From the NCBI GenBank assembly GCA_021772025.1, contig JAETNT010000001.1:151713-215712 (forward strand): 64,000 bases of DNA. Direction: 5' to 3'. This stretch comes from Enterocloster bolteae (GTDB taxonomy: Bacteria > Bacillota > Clostridia > Lachnospirales > Lachnospiraceae). Numbering within the stretch: the first letter of the stretch is position 1; every line of letters starts with the position of its first letter. This document shows positions 46,144-55,309 of the stretch, one piece after another. The position numbers were made by a program, and so were the translations under genes. The notes under the pieces were generated by a model. That model was not told the DNA's origin, ran no database searches, and saw only the letters and a program-made list of their open reading frames with translations.

Positions 46144-46848
46144 ATGCTGCAGGGGCTGTTTAATTATGATAATCCGGTTTGGCGCTTTATCGGTAAGTTG
46201 GGAGATCTGATTATTCTGAATATTTTGTGGATGGTAACCAGTATCCCGATTTTTACTGTAGGAGCTTCCACTACTGCTCTTTATTATGTGACCTTAAAGC
46301 TGGTAAGGGATGAGGACGGTTACACTTTAAAGTCTTATTTTAAGTCCTTTAAAGAAAATTTCCAGCAGGCTACGATTATTTGGCTGATTATGCTGGCGGC
46401 GGGCCTTCTGCTGGGATTTGATTTATATTTCTTTCTATATATGCAGACAGAAGCGTCAAAGCTGCGTACCGTTATGGTCACTGTATTCGGCTCTCTGATA
46501 TTGGTATATGCCTGCATTCTGACCTACGTATTTCCTATCCAGAGCCGTTTTTATAACCCCATAAAAAAGACGCTGTTTAACGCGTTTTTTATGTCTATCC
46601 GCCATATTTTTCAAACACTGGGAATTCTGGTGCTGGACGGGGCGCTGGTAGTCCTTATGGTAGTAAGTTTTTACATGGCGCCTCAACTTTCTGTATTGTT
46701 TCTTTTATTTGGTTTTCCGCTGATAGCATTTGTGAACTCCTTTATCTTCCATGTAATCTTTAAAAAGTATATGCCTAAAGATGACAGAGAAGACGATAGC
46801 GGGGAACTGCGCCCTCTGTTTATGGATGAACCGGACGGAAAAGAATAA
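46144..46848 (+). CDS. YesL family (DUF624) membrane protein
   Basis: 234 residues from the ATG at 46144, which has AGGA nine bases upstream; the ATG at 46135 directly abuts that site. Five to six membrane helices. Family hallmarks are FNYDNPVWRFIGKLGDLIILNILW at the start (in two parts) and SIPIFTVGASTTALYYV. DUF624 proteins are found beside carbohydrate transport genes in Firmicutes and have no established activity. A terminator follows at 46861. Confidence 0.88.
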   Translation: MLQGLFNYDNPVWRFIGKLGDLIILNILWMVTSIPIFTVGASTTALYYVTLKLVRDEDGYTLKSYFKSFKENFQQATIIWLIMLAAGLLLGFDLYFFLYMQTEASKLRTVMVTVFGSLILVYACILTYVFPIQSRFYNPIKKTLFNAFFMSIRHIFQTLGILVLDGALVVLMVVSFYMAPQLSVLFLLFGFPLIAFVNSFIFHVIFKKYMPKDDREDDSGELRPLFMDEPDGKE

Positions 46849-46860
46849 GAACTGTATTTA

Positions 46861-46895
46861 AACCCCATGGATGCGTGCGGCTTCCATGGGGTTTT
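46861..46895 (+). terminator. intrinsic terminator
   Basis: AACCCCATGGA (46861-46871) pairs TCCATGGGGTT (46883-46893), followed by TTTTG. It lies between the convergent YesL gene and the 507-residue protein gene and could serve both. Confidence 0.85.
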
Positions 46896-46927
46896 GCTAT
46901 GGATTTCAATGGAAAAGGCCGGCATAT

Positions 46928-48451
46928 CTAAATAAATCGAACACACATTGCAGCCAGGGCGCCCATGACGATAACCACTGCGGCACCCAGTAAAATTTTT
47001 CCGATATTTCCTCTTCCGCCAGTTAAATGTGTTCCTGCACCGGCCAGAACTCCCCAGGGACTGTAGCTCTCCGCCTTTAATAAATAGGAAAAATGTTGTT
47101 GGCTTCCTATGGCAGACAAAAAATTCTGCCAATCCTTTTGCAGAATATTCAATCCCATAGCCAATCCGCTTTCAGGCCCCGGATTTTTTGACATGGATCG
47201 AAAAAACCCGGAGTCTCTGGAATACGGAGGGGATTTTTGATATACGGGATCTTCCTGCTTTTCCCGAAACTGCCGGTAAGCATAGTTTTGCCCGTCTTCA
47301 ATGGCCTTTCGGGGATTTTGTGTTTGCTTATAGGCAGTAAGGATATGGTAATATACTTTGGAGGCCCCCTTTTGGTTCAGGTACGGACGGATGATTTTGT
47401 CGATGGCATTTTCAAGAGCAAAGGTAATAGAACTGCCTTGTCTGTTTTCTCCGGCGTATACCTGTCCCTTGATGTACATGACGGCGGCCATCAGTCCGGT
47501 TACTTCCGCATTTCTGGCACTGATGCCGGGATTTTTAAATAGATTACCGCTGCCGTCTATGTGGGCGGCAAACCGATTGGCTCTTTCCAGCTCTTTTCCG
47601 GAACAGGGGACAGAGTTTTCCTGCTTGAAGGTATTTTCTGAGATACCCTTTCTGGCATTGCTGATGATTTCATTTCGCTGCTTAAGCTGCTCTTTCCAGG
47701 AAGTTTGCTGTGTATGATAAGCCTGTTGAAACCGGACATTCTGTTTCCCGGACGATTGATAAACCATACCTTCTTTGGAAAGAGAGGGAGAGGCGGTATA
47801 AAACCCAATGCGTCTGCCGCTGACTGGCTTTCCATGGGAAAAAAGCCTATGTACAGCCTGAAGAGGAATAGTCTGTCCGGCGGTTTGCTGGTAGAGACTG
47901 GATCGAATGTTGTCTAATGCTGCGCCTTGTCCGGTTTTTTCCAGAAGAAATGTCAGCTGTTCCAGATCCATATCCATTACCAAATTAAGCTTTTGGGCCA
48001 ACAGAGAATCCAGACGTTCCAGCTGTTCCGCCAGATTTTCTCCTTCAGCATATTTCAGGGCAGCTTCAAGGAGAGTGAGATACAGCTTTGACAGTTCCTG
48101 AAGCTGTTGTGGGAGGGCAAGGCCGGTATCAGGCTGCCATTCCAGAAAAAGCTCCCAGTCTTTTCCCTCCAGTTCCAGTGTCCATCTGAGAGCTTCGTCT
48201 GAGGAAAGCCTTCTGTTTGCGGGGAACCGCCGGCGTGCTTCAGAGATTTCTGCGGTGTCCTTGGGCTGTTCCTGTTCATTATCTGTGTGGGTTGAATAAG
48301 TTTGTTCCTGCTGTTTTGCGCTGATTTTGGAAATTTCCCGGAACAGTGTCTCGCTTTCATTTATCTCTTGCTGCTGTTTGATAAACGGAAGCTCTGTTTC
48401 TGTTCTGGTTGCTGGTTCGGAAGCCGTACCGGCCGCTTTAATATTTGACAT
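46928..48451 (-). CDS. large tail-anchored protein of unknown function
   Basis: 507 residues. The first 70 residues are Gln/Glu-rich and probably disordered; a helical region follows (about 85-200); the central part is polar with many Ser, Gln and Lys; the C-terminus is a single membrane helix (about 484-504) with only two or three residues after it, a tail anchor. No signal peptide. I recognise no domain. GAGAAGGA precedes the ATG. It is a single gene between YesL and ispE, transcribed away from ispE. Confidence 0.7.
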   Translation of the reverse strand: MSNIKAAGTASEPATRTETELPFIKQQQEINESETLFREISKISAKQQEQTYSTHTDNEQEQPKDTAEISEARRRFPANRRLSSDEALRWTLELEGKDWELFLEWQPDTGLALPQQLQELSKLYLTLLEAALKYAEGENLAEQLERLDSLLAQKLNLVMDMDLEQLTFLLEKTGQGAALDNIRSSLYQQTAGQTIPLQAVHRLFSHGKPVSGRRIGFYTASPSLSKEGMVYQSSGKQNVRFQQAYHTQQTSWKEQLKQRNEIISNARKGISENTFKQENSVPCSGKELERANRFAAHIDGSGNLFKNPGISARNAEVTGLMAAVMYIKGQVYAGENRQGSSITFALENAIDKIIRPYLNQKGASKVYYHILTAYKQTQNPRKAIEDGQNYAYRQFREKQEDPVYQKSPPYSRDSGFFRSMSKNPGPESGLAMGLNILQKDWQNFLSAIGSQQHFSYLLKAESYSPWGVLAGAGTHLTGGRGNIGKILLGAAVVIVMGALAAMCVRFI

Positions 48452-48590
48452 AGCTTTTTTCCTTCTCCGTGCTGGAATATGTGTTCTTAATAAGATATAT
48501 CGGCTTAATTGCGAATTATCCTACAAAAACCGAGAAAAAGAGAGAAACTTGGACATTTTTTACAAAGCGGTATTTTCTGTGAAAAAGGAC

Positions 48591-48619
48591 TTGAAAAATC
48601 TGGTGAAAGCGTTTACAAT
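48591..48619 (+). promoter_or_regulatory. promoter of ispE
   Basis: TTGAAA (48591-48596), a 17-base gap and TACAAT (48614-48619), 63 bases before the ispE start. Confidence 0.65.
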
Positions 48620-48681
48620 ACACCTATAAGAATACTGTATACAAAATAATGTATTATAAAGAATAAATAGAGGGATTTACT

Positions 48682-49629
48682 ATGACGACTCATTTTAAGC
48701 TCCGGGCCTATGGAAAAATTAATTTGGGACTGGACGTTTTGAGAAAGCGGGAGGATGGCTACCACGATGTTCGGATGATTATGCAGACAGTGGGACTGTA
48801 TGATCAGATTGATTTATTTTTTCGAAAGGAGCCAGGGATTGAGATAGAAACCAATCTATCTTACCTTCCGGTCAACGAGAATAACCTGGTGCATAAGGCC
48901 GCCAGACTGCTGATGGAAGAATTTCAGGTAAAAAACGGTGTTTTTATTCGCCTGCGTAAACTGATCCCCGTTGCTGCCGGGATGGCAGGCGGAAGCAGCG
49001 ATGCCGCCGCGGTCTTAGTGGGAATTAACAAGATGTTCCATCTGGGCCTTTCTATGGAAGAATTGATGGAGCGGGGAGTGAGGATTGGTGCTGATGTGCC
49101 TTATTGCATTATGAGAGGAACCGCTTTATCTGAGGGAATCGGAGAAAAGCTGACCCCTTTGCCTCCCATGCCCCAATGCCAGGTTCTTCTGGCAAAACCG
49201 GCTGTCAGTGTATCTACCAAATTTGTATATGAAAACCTTCATGCCAATGATTTGAGACCGGAGGAGCATCCGGATATTGACGGTATGATTGAAGCCATTG
49301 GGAAAGGCGATCTGCTGGGAGTGTCGGAGCGTTTGGGAAATGTGCTGGAGTTGGTGACCGTCCGGAAATATCCGGTAATCGAAGAAATGAAAGGAGTCAT
49401 GAGGGAGTACGGAGCTTTGGGAGCTGTAATGAGCGGAAGCGGGCCTACAGTGTTTGGCCTGTTTTCCAATCCCAAAGCCGCTGCAGCTGCCTATGAGGCT
49501 CTGCGTTATGGAGAGTACAGCACTTTGGCAAGGCAGGTATATCTGACTAACTTTTACAATAACAAGAGAACAGAGGAGAATCAAGGAGGAGGAAATCATG
49601 GGAAACGATTTTCGGGTAACAATGAATGA
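48682..49629 (+). CDS. ispE: 4-diphosphocytidyl-2-C-methyl-D-erythritol kinase
   Basis: 315 residues. A GHMP kinase of the MEP isoprenoid pathway, phosphorylating CDP-methylerythritol. The N-terminal YGKINLGLDV (10-19), the ATP loop PVAAGMAGGSSDAAA (96-110), GADVPYC (136-142) and C-terminal SGSGPTVFG are all visible. It is about 25 residues longer than usual because its tail runs 32 bases into the following GntR gene, whose ribosome site lies within it. Confidence 0.95.
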   Translation: MTTHFKLRAYGKINLGLDVLRKREDGYHDVRMIMQTVGLYDQIDLFFRKEPGIEIETNLSYLPVNENNLVHKAARLLMEEFQVKNGVFIRLRKLIPVAAGMAGGSSDAAAVLVGINKMFHLGLSMEELMERGVRIGADVPYCIMRGTALSEGIGEKLTPLPPMPQCQVLLAKPAVSVSTKFVYENLHANDLRPEEHPDIDGMIEAIGKGDLLGVSERLGNVLELVTVRKYPVIEEMKGVMREYGALGAVMSGSGPTVFGLFSNPKAAAAAYEALRYGEYSTLARQVYLTNFYNNKRTEENQGGGNHGKRFSGNNE

Positions 49630-50275
49630 ATACTTGCCCTTGCGGGACGTGGTATTCAACACCTTGCGCCAGGCAATTTTAAAGGGAGAGCTGGAGCCGG
49701 GGGAAAGGCTGATGGAGATTCAGCTTGCAGAGCGCCTGGGGGTAAGCCGGACTCCTATCCGTGAGGCTATCCGCAAACTGGAGCTGGAAGGCCTGGTTCT
49801 GATGATTCCCAGAAAAGGCGCTGAGGTAGCCAAGATTTCCGAAAAGAGTTTAAAAGATGTTCTGGAGGTACGCCGCTCTTTAGAAGAGCTGGCAATTGAG
49901 TTGACATGCCAGAGGATTTCCGAAGAGGGGATTGCGGAGATGGAGGATGTTCAGAGAACTTTTTCTGAAGCCATCCACAAAGGAGATGCTATGGCTATTG
50001 CCGAGGCGGACGAACAATTCCATGAACTAATCTATAAGGCTACGGGAAATAGCCGTCTGGTTCAAATTCTGAATAATTTGAGAGAGCAGATGTACCGTTA
50101 TCGTCTGGAATATATAAAAGATGCGGGAAAGCGTCAGGTATTGATTGTAGAGCATGAGCACATTCTCCGCTGCATAAAGCGCCACAGCATTGCGGAAGCA
50201 AAGGCAGCAGTAAGAGAGCATATTGACAATCAGGAGATTACTGTATCCAAGAACATCAAAGAAAGGGCATCATAA
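49598..50275 (+). CDS. GntR family regulator, FadR/FCD subfamily
   Basis: 225 residues. A winged helix (about 12-75; ERLGVSRTPIREAIRKLELEGLV is the recognition region) precedes an all-helical FCD effector domain (about 85-210) with the metal/ligand histidines in EADEQFHELIY and VEHEHILRCI. AAGGAGGAGG in the ispE tail is its ribosome site. The overlap with ispE suggests co-transcription; targets and ligand are unknown. Confidence 0.92.
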   Translation: MGNDFRVTMNEYLPLRDVVFNTLRQAILKGELEPGERLMEIQLAERLGVSRTPIREAIRKLELEGLVLMIPRKGAEVAKISEKSLKDVLEVRRSLEELAIELTCQRISEEGIAEMEDVQRTFSEAIHKGDAMAIAEADEQFHELIYKATGNSRLVQILNNLREQMYRYRLEYIKDAGKRQVLIVEHEHILRCIKRHSIAEAKAAVREHIDNQEITVSKNIKERAS

Positions 50276-50313
50276 AAACGCCGTTAAAAAGTATGAAAAA
50301 AATATAAAAACCG

Positions 50314-50342
50314 TTGACGAAGTGACAACCTGTCATTATAAT
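50314..50342 (+). promoter_or_regulatory. promoter of the tetR-RND efflux operon
   Basis: TTGACG (50314-50319), a 17-base gap and a perfect TATAAT (50337-50342). The spacer and the sequence just after the -10 box are the two arms of the operator described separately. Confidence 0.88.
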
Positions 50343-50358
50343 GATGACAGGTTGTCAC
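50322..50358 (+). promoter_or_regulatory. twin palindromic operator of the TetR regulator
   Basis: A perfect 15-bp inverted repeat, arms 50322-50336 and 50344-50358, with the -10 box as the 7-base centre. Each arm is itself a palindrome of the form TGACA-N3-TGTCA (50323-50335 and 50345-50357), their centres 22 bp apart. Two TetR dimers could therefore bind side by side across the promoter and block it. Since the next gene encodes a TetR protein, autoregulation is the obvious reading. Confidence 0.85.
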
Positions 50359-50454
50359 TTTTGCTTACAGAGTATCCAGCCAAACAGGCCAGAGGCGTAT
50401 TTCGTCGGATTTTTGCTGCAAAAGGAGGCAGAAAAAGGAAGGAAGGTGAAATGA

Positions 50455-51078
50455 ATGCCTACAGAACGATTTGCCCGTCTGCCGGCGGAAAAACAGGAAA
50501 GTATTAGGATAGCCGCCATATCCGAATTTACCCGAGTTCCTTTTGAAAAAGTATCCATTAATAAAATTATTCAAAACGCGGATATTTCCAGGGGAAGCTT
50601 CTATACATATTTTGAGGACAAAAGAGATCTTCTTCAATATGTCTTCTCTGATATTCTAATGCAGGCCCACCGATTTTGCCGGGAGAGTCTGATCCGAAAT
50701 AAGGGAGATTACTGGAATATGCTGCGGGAGCTTTTTGATGACTGGTTCCAATTAGAGTGGAGCGAAAACCTGATGGAACTGGCCCGTATTGCCATGTTTC
50801 AGATAGGGATAGAGCAGCTTATGGAAGACAGGTGTAATCTGAAAGAAATGGAGGGGCCTTTGGATTTGGGAGACTGGCTCTATGAAAAGGGAGACTGGTC
50901 AAGGCTTAGATCCCAGGAACGAGAGTTTATTCGGCTGACAGCGGAGCTGGGGATGCAGACCCTTGTTATGGCTTTGGGGCAGATGCTTAAATTTCCCCAG
51001 AAGTCAGAGGCAGTCCGTCAAATGTTTATAAAGAAGCTGGAAATTATACAAAGGGGAGCCTGCAGCCAACAGCCTTGA
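50455..51078 (+). CDS. TetR family regulator of the RND operon
   Basis: 207 residues. The N-terminal helix-turn-helix (about 12-58) ends with the family signature ISRGSFYTYFEDKRDLL; the C-terminal ligand domain is not conserved. GGAAGGTGAA precedes the ATG. It is transcribed from the promoter with twin TGACA-N3-TGTCA palindromes and is followed 24 bp later by the efflux adaptor gene, so it most likely represses itself and the pump. Inducer unknown. Confidence 0.93.
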   Translation: MPTERFARLPAEKQESIRIAAISEFTRVPFEKVSINKIIQNADISRGSFYTYFEDKRDLLQYVFSDILMQAHRFCRESLIRNKGDYWNMLRELFDDWFQLEWSENLMELARIAMFQIGIEQLMEDRCNLKEMEGPLDLGDWLYEKGDWSRLRSQEREFIRLTAELGMQTLVMALGQMLKFPQKSEAVRQMFIKKLEIIQRGACSQQP

Positions 51079-51102
51079 ACCAGAGCAAATAAGGAGGAAA
51101 AC

Positions 51103-52209
51103 ATGAAAACCAGATATAAAGTCATCATTGGAATTGCAGCAGTCGGACTTCTGGCCGCGATTGCCGTACCCAGACTGTTAAAGCCTGCCGAAACCGTTGA
51201 GCAGGTCTATACTCCTGTAGTGAAGACAGAGTCCCCGGTTAGGGGAACCATTACTCTGTCAAAAGAGATTATCGGGACAGTAGAACCTTCAGATATTATT
51301 TATGTGATGCCTAAAGTAGCGGGAGAAATTTTGGAGATTTATGTAAACCCCGGAGATACGGTTGCGGAGGGACAGCCTTTGTGCCGTATTGACAACAAAC
51401 AGATTGACAGCAGCAAGATCTCCTTAGATGGAGCCAAGGTTGCTCTGGATACGGCCAATGCCAATCTGGCCAGGATGCAGGTGCTTTATGCCAGCGGAGA
51501 TATTTCCGCTCAGGCCTTTGAGCAGGTTCAGACCAGTGCTCAGTCTGCTAAGATCCAGTATGACGGAGCAAAACTGGCTTATGACCTTCAAGTAGAATAC
51601 AGTACGGTTACCGCCCCAATTGCAGGAAAGATTGAAACCAGCAGTATGGTTCTCCACAATACGGTGGCTCAGTCCAGCCAGCTTTGTGTTATTACGGGAG
51701 AAGGGGGAAAGAAAGTAGCCTTTTCTGTCGCTGACAGCTTGAGAAATAATTTGAAGCCGGGAGATGAGATTGCACTGGAAAAACAGGGAACCGCCTACGC
51801 AGGTACGGTGACAGAGGTAGGGTCTATGGTAAATGCTCAGACCGGCCTTTTCCCGGTAGAAGCCTCGGTGGAGAATGCGGAGGCCCTGGCTCCCGGGGTG
51901 AAGGTTCAGCTGAGTATTGTTTCCGATGAGGCAGAGAATGTTATGACTATTCCGGTAGATTGCGTTTATTATGACGGAGGCGATGCATATGTGTATACCT
52001 ACGACGAAGGAATCGTTCACAAAATCCCGGTAGAGGTAGGAATTTACGATTCTGAAAGAGCGGAAATTATTTCCGGCCTTAAGGAGACGGATCTGGTGAT
52101 TACTACCTGGAGTTCCGAGCTGGCAGAGGGAGCTGTAGTAGCTTTGCAGAGTGAAAGGGCATCAGAAGCACCTGCTTCTACGGAAACAACAACCCAGACG
52201 GCACAATAA
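51103..52209 (+). CDS. RND efflux adaptor (membrane fusion protein)
   Basis: 368 residues. An N-terminal membrane anchor (about 7-25) is followed by the lipoyl/barrel-sandwich halves (about 60-95 and 165-200; GEILEIYVNPGDTVAEGQPL), a short alpha-hairpin between them, a beta-barrel and a membrane-proximal domain. No lipobox. It would couple the RND pump to an outer duct. AAGGAGGAAAAC precedes the ATG. The order adaptor-pump-TolC-like is the standard tripartite order of diderm bacteria. Confidence 0.93.
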   Translation: MKTRYKVIIGIAAVGLLAAIAVPRLLKPAETVEQVYTPVVKTESPVRGTITLSKEIIGTVEPSDIIYVMPKVAGEILEIYVNPGDTVAEGQPLCRIDNKQIDSSKISLDGAKVALDTANANLARMQVLYASGDISAQAFEQVQTSAQSAKIQYDGAKLAYDLQVEYSTVTAPIAGKIETSSMVLHNTVAQSSQLCVITGEGGKKVAFSVADSLRNNLKPGDEIALEKQGTAYAGTVTEVGSMVNAQTGLFPVEASVENAEALAPGVKVQLSIVSDEAENVMTIPVDCVYYDGGDAYVYTYDEGIVHKIPVEVGIYDSERAEIISGLKETDLVITTWSSELAEGAVVALQSERASEAPASTETTTQTAQ

Positions 52210-52222
52210 GGAGGCGGGCTGA

Positions 52223-55200
52223 ATGAATATAACGAAAACCGTATTAAAACGCCCGGTCACCACAGTTCTGTGCGTTCTGTGCCTGATGGTGTTTGGATGT
52301 ATTTCTCTGTTTTCATCCACCATGGAGCTGACCCCGGAACTGAACATGCCCATGATGGTAATCAGTACTGTTTATGTGGGAGCAAGCCCGGAGGATGTGG
52401 ATGAACTTTTGACCAAGCCTGTAGAAAATGAGGTGGGCCAGCTAAGCGGAGTAGACTCCATTACCTCTATTTCCAGTGAAAACTCTTCCATGGTGCTTTT
52501 GCAGTACGACTACGGTACTGATATGGATAAAGCATATTCAGATTTAAAAAAGAAAATTGATGCTTTAGAGAGCTCTCTTCCGGAAGATGCCATGGCTCCC
52601 GTTATCATGGAGTTTGATATTAACAGCAGCCCGTCTATGGTGATGGCAGTCAATAACTCCGGCGTGAATAACCTTTACAACTATGTTGAGGATACCATTG
52701 TTCCGGAACTGGAGAAAATCTCCTGCATTGCCAGCGTAGATCTGTCCGGAGGCCAGGAAGAATATGTGCGGATCCAGCTGATTCCGGAAAAACTGGCTCA
52801 ATATCACCTTTCTATTAATTCTGTGGCAAATGCGGTCTCCGGCGCCAGCTTTTCTATCCCGGCGGGAGCTACAGAAGTGGGAAGCCAGGAATTGTCCGTA
52901 TCTGCCGGTGTTACCTATGATACGGTAGACAGCCTGAAGGAGATCCCGATCACCACTCCAGGCGGTGATATTGTTTATCTTGATGATATCGCCATTGTAG
53001 CCAACACTGTAAAGGAAACCTCCAGCATCGGGCGCTATAACGGAGAGGACACGGTTTCCGTCAGTATCCAGAAGCAGCAGAAAAGCAGTGCCCAGGAGGT
53101 ATCCAGAGAGACTGCCAAGCTGATGGATAAATTGAAGGCATCCGACGAAAATCTGGACATGGTAGTGGTTTATGATGCGAGTGATCAGATAGAAGGCGCG
53201 TTAACATCTGTATTTCAGACAATGATTTTGGCAGTAGTGGTTTCTATGCTGATTATCTTCCTGTTTTTCGGAGACATGAAAGCATCCCTTATCGTGGGAA
53301 CCTCCATTCCCATTTCTATTATGACAGCGTTGGTTCTGATGTATTTGATGGGATTTTCGCTGAACATTATTACCATGAGTGCCCTGGTGCTGGGTGTAGG
53401 TATGATGGTAGATAACTCCATTGTAGTTTTGGAAAGCTGCTTCCGCTCTACGAAAGGACATGGTTTTTTAGAATACCGTGATGCAGCCCTGGAGGGAAGC
53501 GGCATTGTACTCCAATCTATTATCGGTTCCACTGCAACTACCTGCGTCGTGTTCCTGCCTTTGGCTTTTTTAGCGGGAATGAGCGGTCAGATGTTTAAAC
53601 CCTTAGGTTTTACCATTATTTTCTGTATGGTAGCGTCTCTGATTTCCGCTATGACGATTGTTCCGTTGTGCTATACTTTTTACCGTCCCAGGGAAAAAGA
53701 AAAAGCTCCGGCATCTGCAGCAGTTCAGGCAATGCAGACAGGCTATCGGAATATTATGGAGTCTATTCTGCCTAAGAAAAAGACGGTTATGTTTGTAACA
53801 ATCGGCCTGTTAATTCTTTCCTTTGCAATGGCATCCCAGCTTCGTTCCGAGATGATTCCGGCCAGTGACGAAGGGACCATTAACGTGTCTGTGGAAATGA
53901 GGCCAGGAGTCAACATAGAAAAAGCAGAGACCATTCTGACAAAAATTGAAGGCCTGATTACCGCAGATGAGGATTTGGATTCCTATATGCTGACCTATGG
54001 CGGTTCCGGTATGATGGGAGGAGGCATGATGGGAGGCGGCGGAAGCATTACCGCCTATTTAAAAGATGACAGAAAACGGGAAACCAGTGAAGTCGCAAAG
54101 GAATGGAAATCGTTATTAAGTACAGTAGATGACTGCAATATCACAGTGAGTGAGAGCAACACTATGTCCAGCTTTACGGTAAGTGATACCTATCAGGTAA
54201 TCCTTCAGAGTACAGAATATGATGAGCTGAAAGAGGTTTCCGATCAGATTGCGGAAGACTTAAAAGCCAGACCGGAGATCGCCAAGGTTCATTCAAGCCT
54301 GGAAAATGCCGCCCCGGTTGTGAAACTTCATATTAATTCCGTAAAAGCGGGAACGGAAGGGCTGACCCCGGTTATGATTGCCGGAACGGTTAATCAGATG
54401 CTCAGCGGTGTAGATGCCACTACTTTGGAAGTAAATGGTAATGAAGTGGATGTGCGGGTGGAATATCCGGCGGATGATTATAAAACAATTGATCAGCTGG
54501 AAGGAATTATGCTGACCACTCCTGCCGGAAGCTCGGTAGCATTGACGGATGTGGCGGATATAGCCTTTGAGGACAGCCCGTCCAGCATTACCAGAAGCAA
54601 CAAACAGTATCAGGTAACCATTTCTGCAGAATATGCCAAGATGGATGAAAAAGGAAGACAGGCAGCCAGGATTGACAACCAGCTTTTTGAAGAGGTGGTA
54701 AAGCCGAATATGACGCAGAGAATTTCTGTTGCTACCAATGATCTGATTGAAATGATGAACGAAGAGTTCGGGGCGTTGGGCCAGGCGATTTTATTGGCCG
54801 CCTTTTTGGTATTTGTAGTAATGGCCGCCCAGTTTGAGTCTCCCAAGTTTTCCTTTATGGTTATGACTACCATACCCTTCAGCCTGATTGGTTCCTTTGG
54901 GCTTTTGTGGCTTACGGATGTTTCTATCAGTATGCCGTCCTTGCTGGGATTTCTTATGTTGGTGGGTACGGTAGTGAACAATGGTATCCTCTATGTAGAT
55001 ACGGTAAATCAATATCGAACTAATATGGACATGAAAACTGCCCTTATTGAAGCAGGCGCTACCCGCCTGCGCCCCATCCTGATGACTACCCTCACTACTA
55101 TTGTGGCAATGATCCCCATAGCCTTGGCTTTTGGCGACAGCGGCGAGATGATGCAGGGGCTGGGCCTGGTAGATGTGGGAGGCCTGGTAGCATCTACCAT

Positions 55201-55276
55201 TTTATCCCTATTGATGCTTCCGGTTTATTATAGTATTATGAACCGTAAGAAAAAGAGGGAACCCAACTATGATTGA
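52223..55276 (+). CDS. RND efflux pump, AcrB/SwrC-like
   Basis: 1017 residues, full length for the family, with twelve membrane segments and two large extracytoplasmic loops. TM4 reads GMMVDNSIVVLE, keeping one of the two proton-relay aspartates (Asp397; the second is Asn398). TM10 has VVNNGILYVD, with asparagine where AcrB has its relay lysine. These changes resemble non-proteobacterial RND pumps but suggest an altered relay. A Met/Gly-rich loop (GSGMMGGGMMGGGGS, about 595-609) in the second porter half is notable. Substrate unknown. Confidence 0.95.
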   Translation: MNITKTVLKRPVTTVLCVLCLMVFGCISLFSSTMELTPELNMPMMVISTVYVGASPEDVDELLTKPVENEVGQLSGVDSITSISSENSSMVLLQYDYGTDMDKAYSDLKKKIDALESSLPEDAMAPVIMEFDINSSPSMVMAVNNSGVNNLYNYVEDTIVPELEKISCIASVDLSGGQEEYVRIQLIPEKLAQYHLSINSVANAVSGASFSIPAGATEVGSQELSVSAGVTYDTVDSLKEIPITTPGGDIVYLDDIAIVANTVKETSSIGRYNGEDTVSVSIQKQQKSSAQEVSRETAKLMDKLKASDENLDMVVVYDASDQIEGALTSVFQTMILAVVVSMLIIFLFFGDMKASLIVGTSIPISIMTALVLMYLMGFSLNIITMSALVLGVGMMVDNSIVVLESCFRSTKGHGFLEYRDAALEGSGIVLQSIIGSTATTCVVFLPLAFLAGMSGQMFKPLGFTIIFCMVASLISAMTIVPLCYTFYRPREKEKAPASAAVQAMQTGYRNIMESILPKKKTVMFVTIGLLILSFAMASQLRSEMIPASDEGTINVSVEMRPGVNIEKAETILTKIEGLITADEDLDSYMLTYGGSGMMGGGMMGGGGSITAYLKDDRKRETSEVAKEWKSLLSTVDDCNITVSESNTMSSFTVSDTYQVILQSTEYDELKEVSDQIAEDLKARPEIAKVHSSLENAAPVVKLHINSVKAGTEGLTPVMIAGTVNQMLSGVDATTLEVNGNEVDVRVEYPADDYKTIDQLEGIMLTTPAGSSVALTDVADIAFEDSPSSITRSNKQYQVTISAEYAKMDEKGRQAARIDNQLFEEVVKPNMTQRISVATNDLIEMMNEEFGALGQAILLAAFLVFVVMAAQFESPKFSFMVMTTIPFSLIGSFGLLWLTDVSISMPSLLGFLMLVGTVVNNGILYVDTVNQYRTNMDMKTALIEAGATRLRPILMTTLTTIVAMIPIALAFGDSGEMMQGLGLVDVGGLVASTILSLLMLPVYYSIMNRKKKREPNYD

Positions 55277-55309
55277 CACATGCCCGGCTAGGGCGTGAAG
55301 GAGGAGTTT

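Noticed and set aside
51424..52020. A 198-codon minus-strand open frame opposite the efflux adaptor
   Set aside because: No ribosome site or domain; the plus-strand adaptor is secure.
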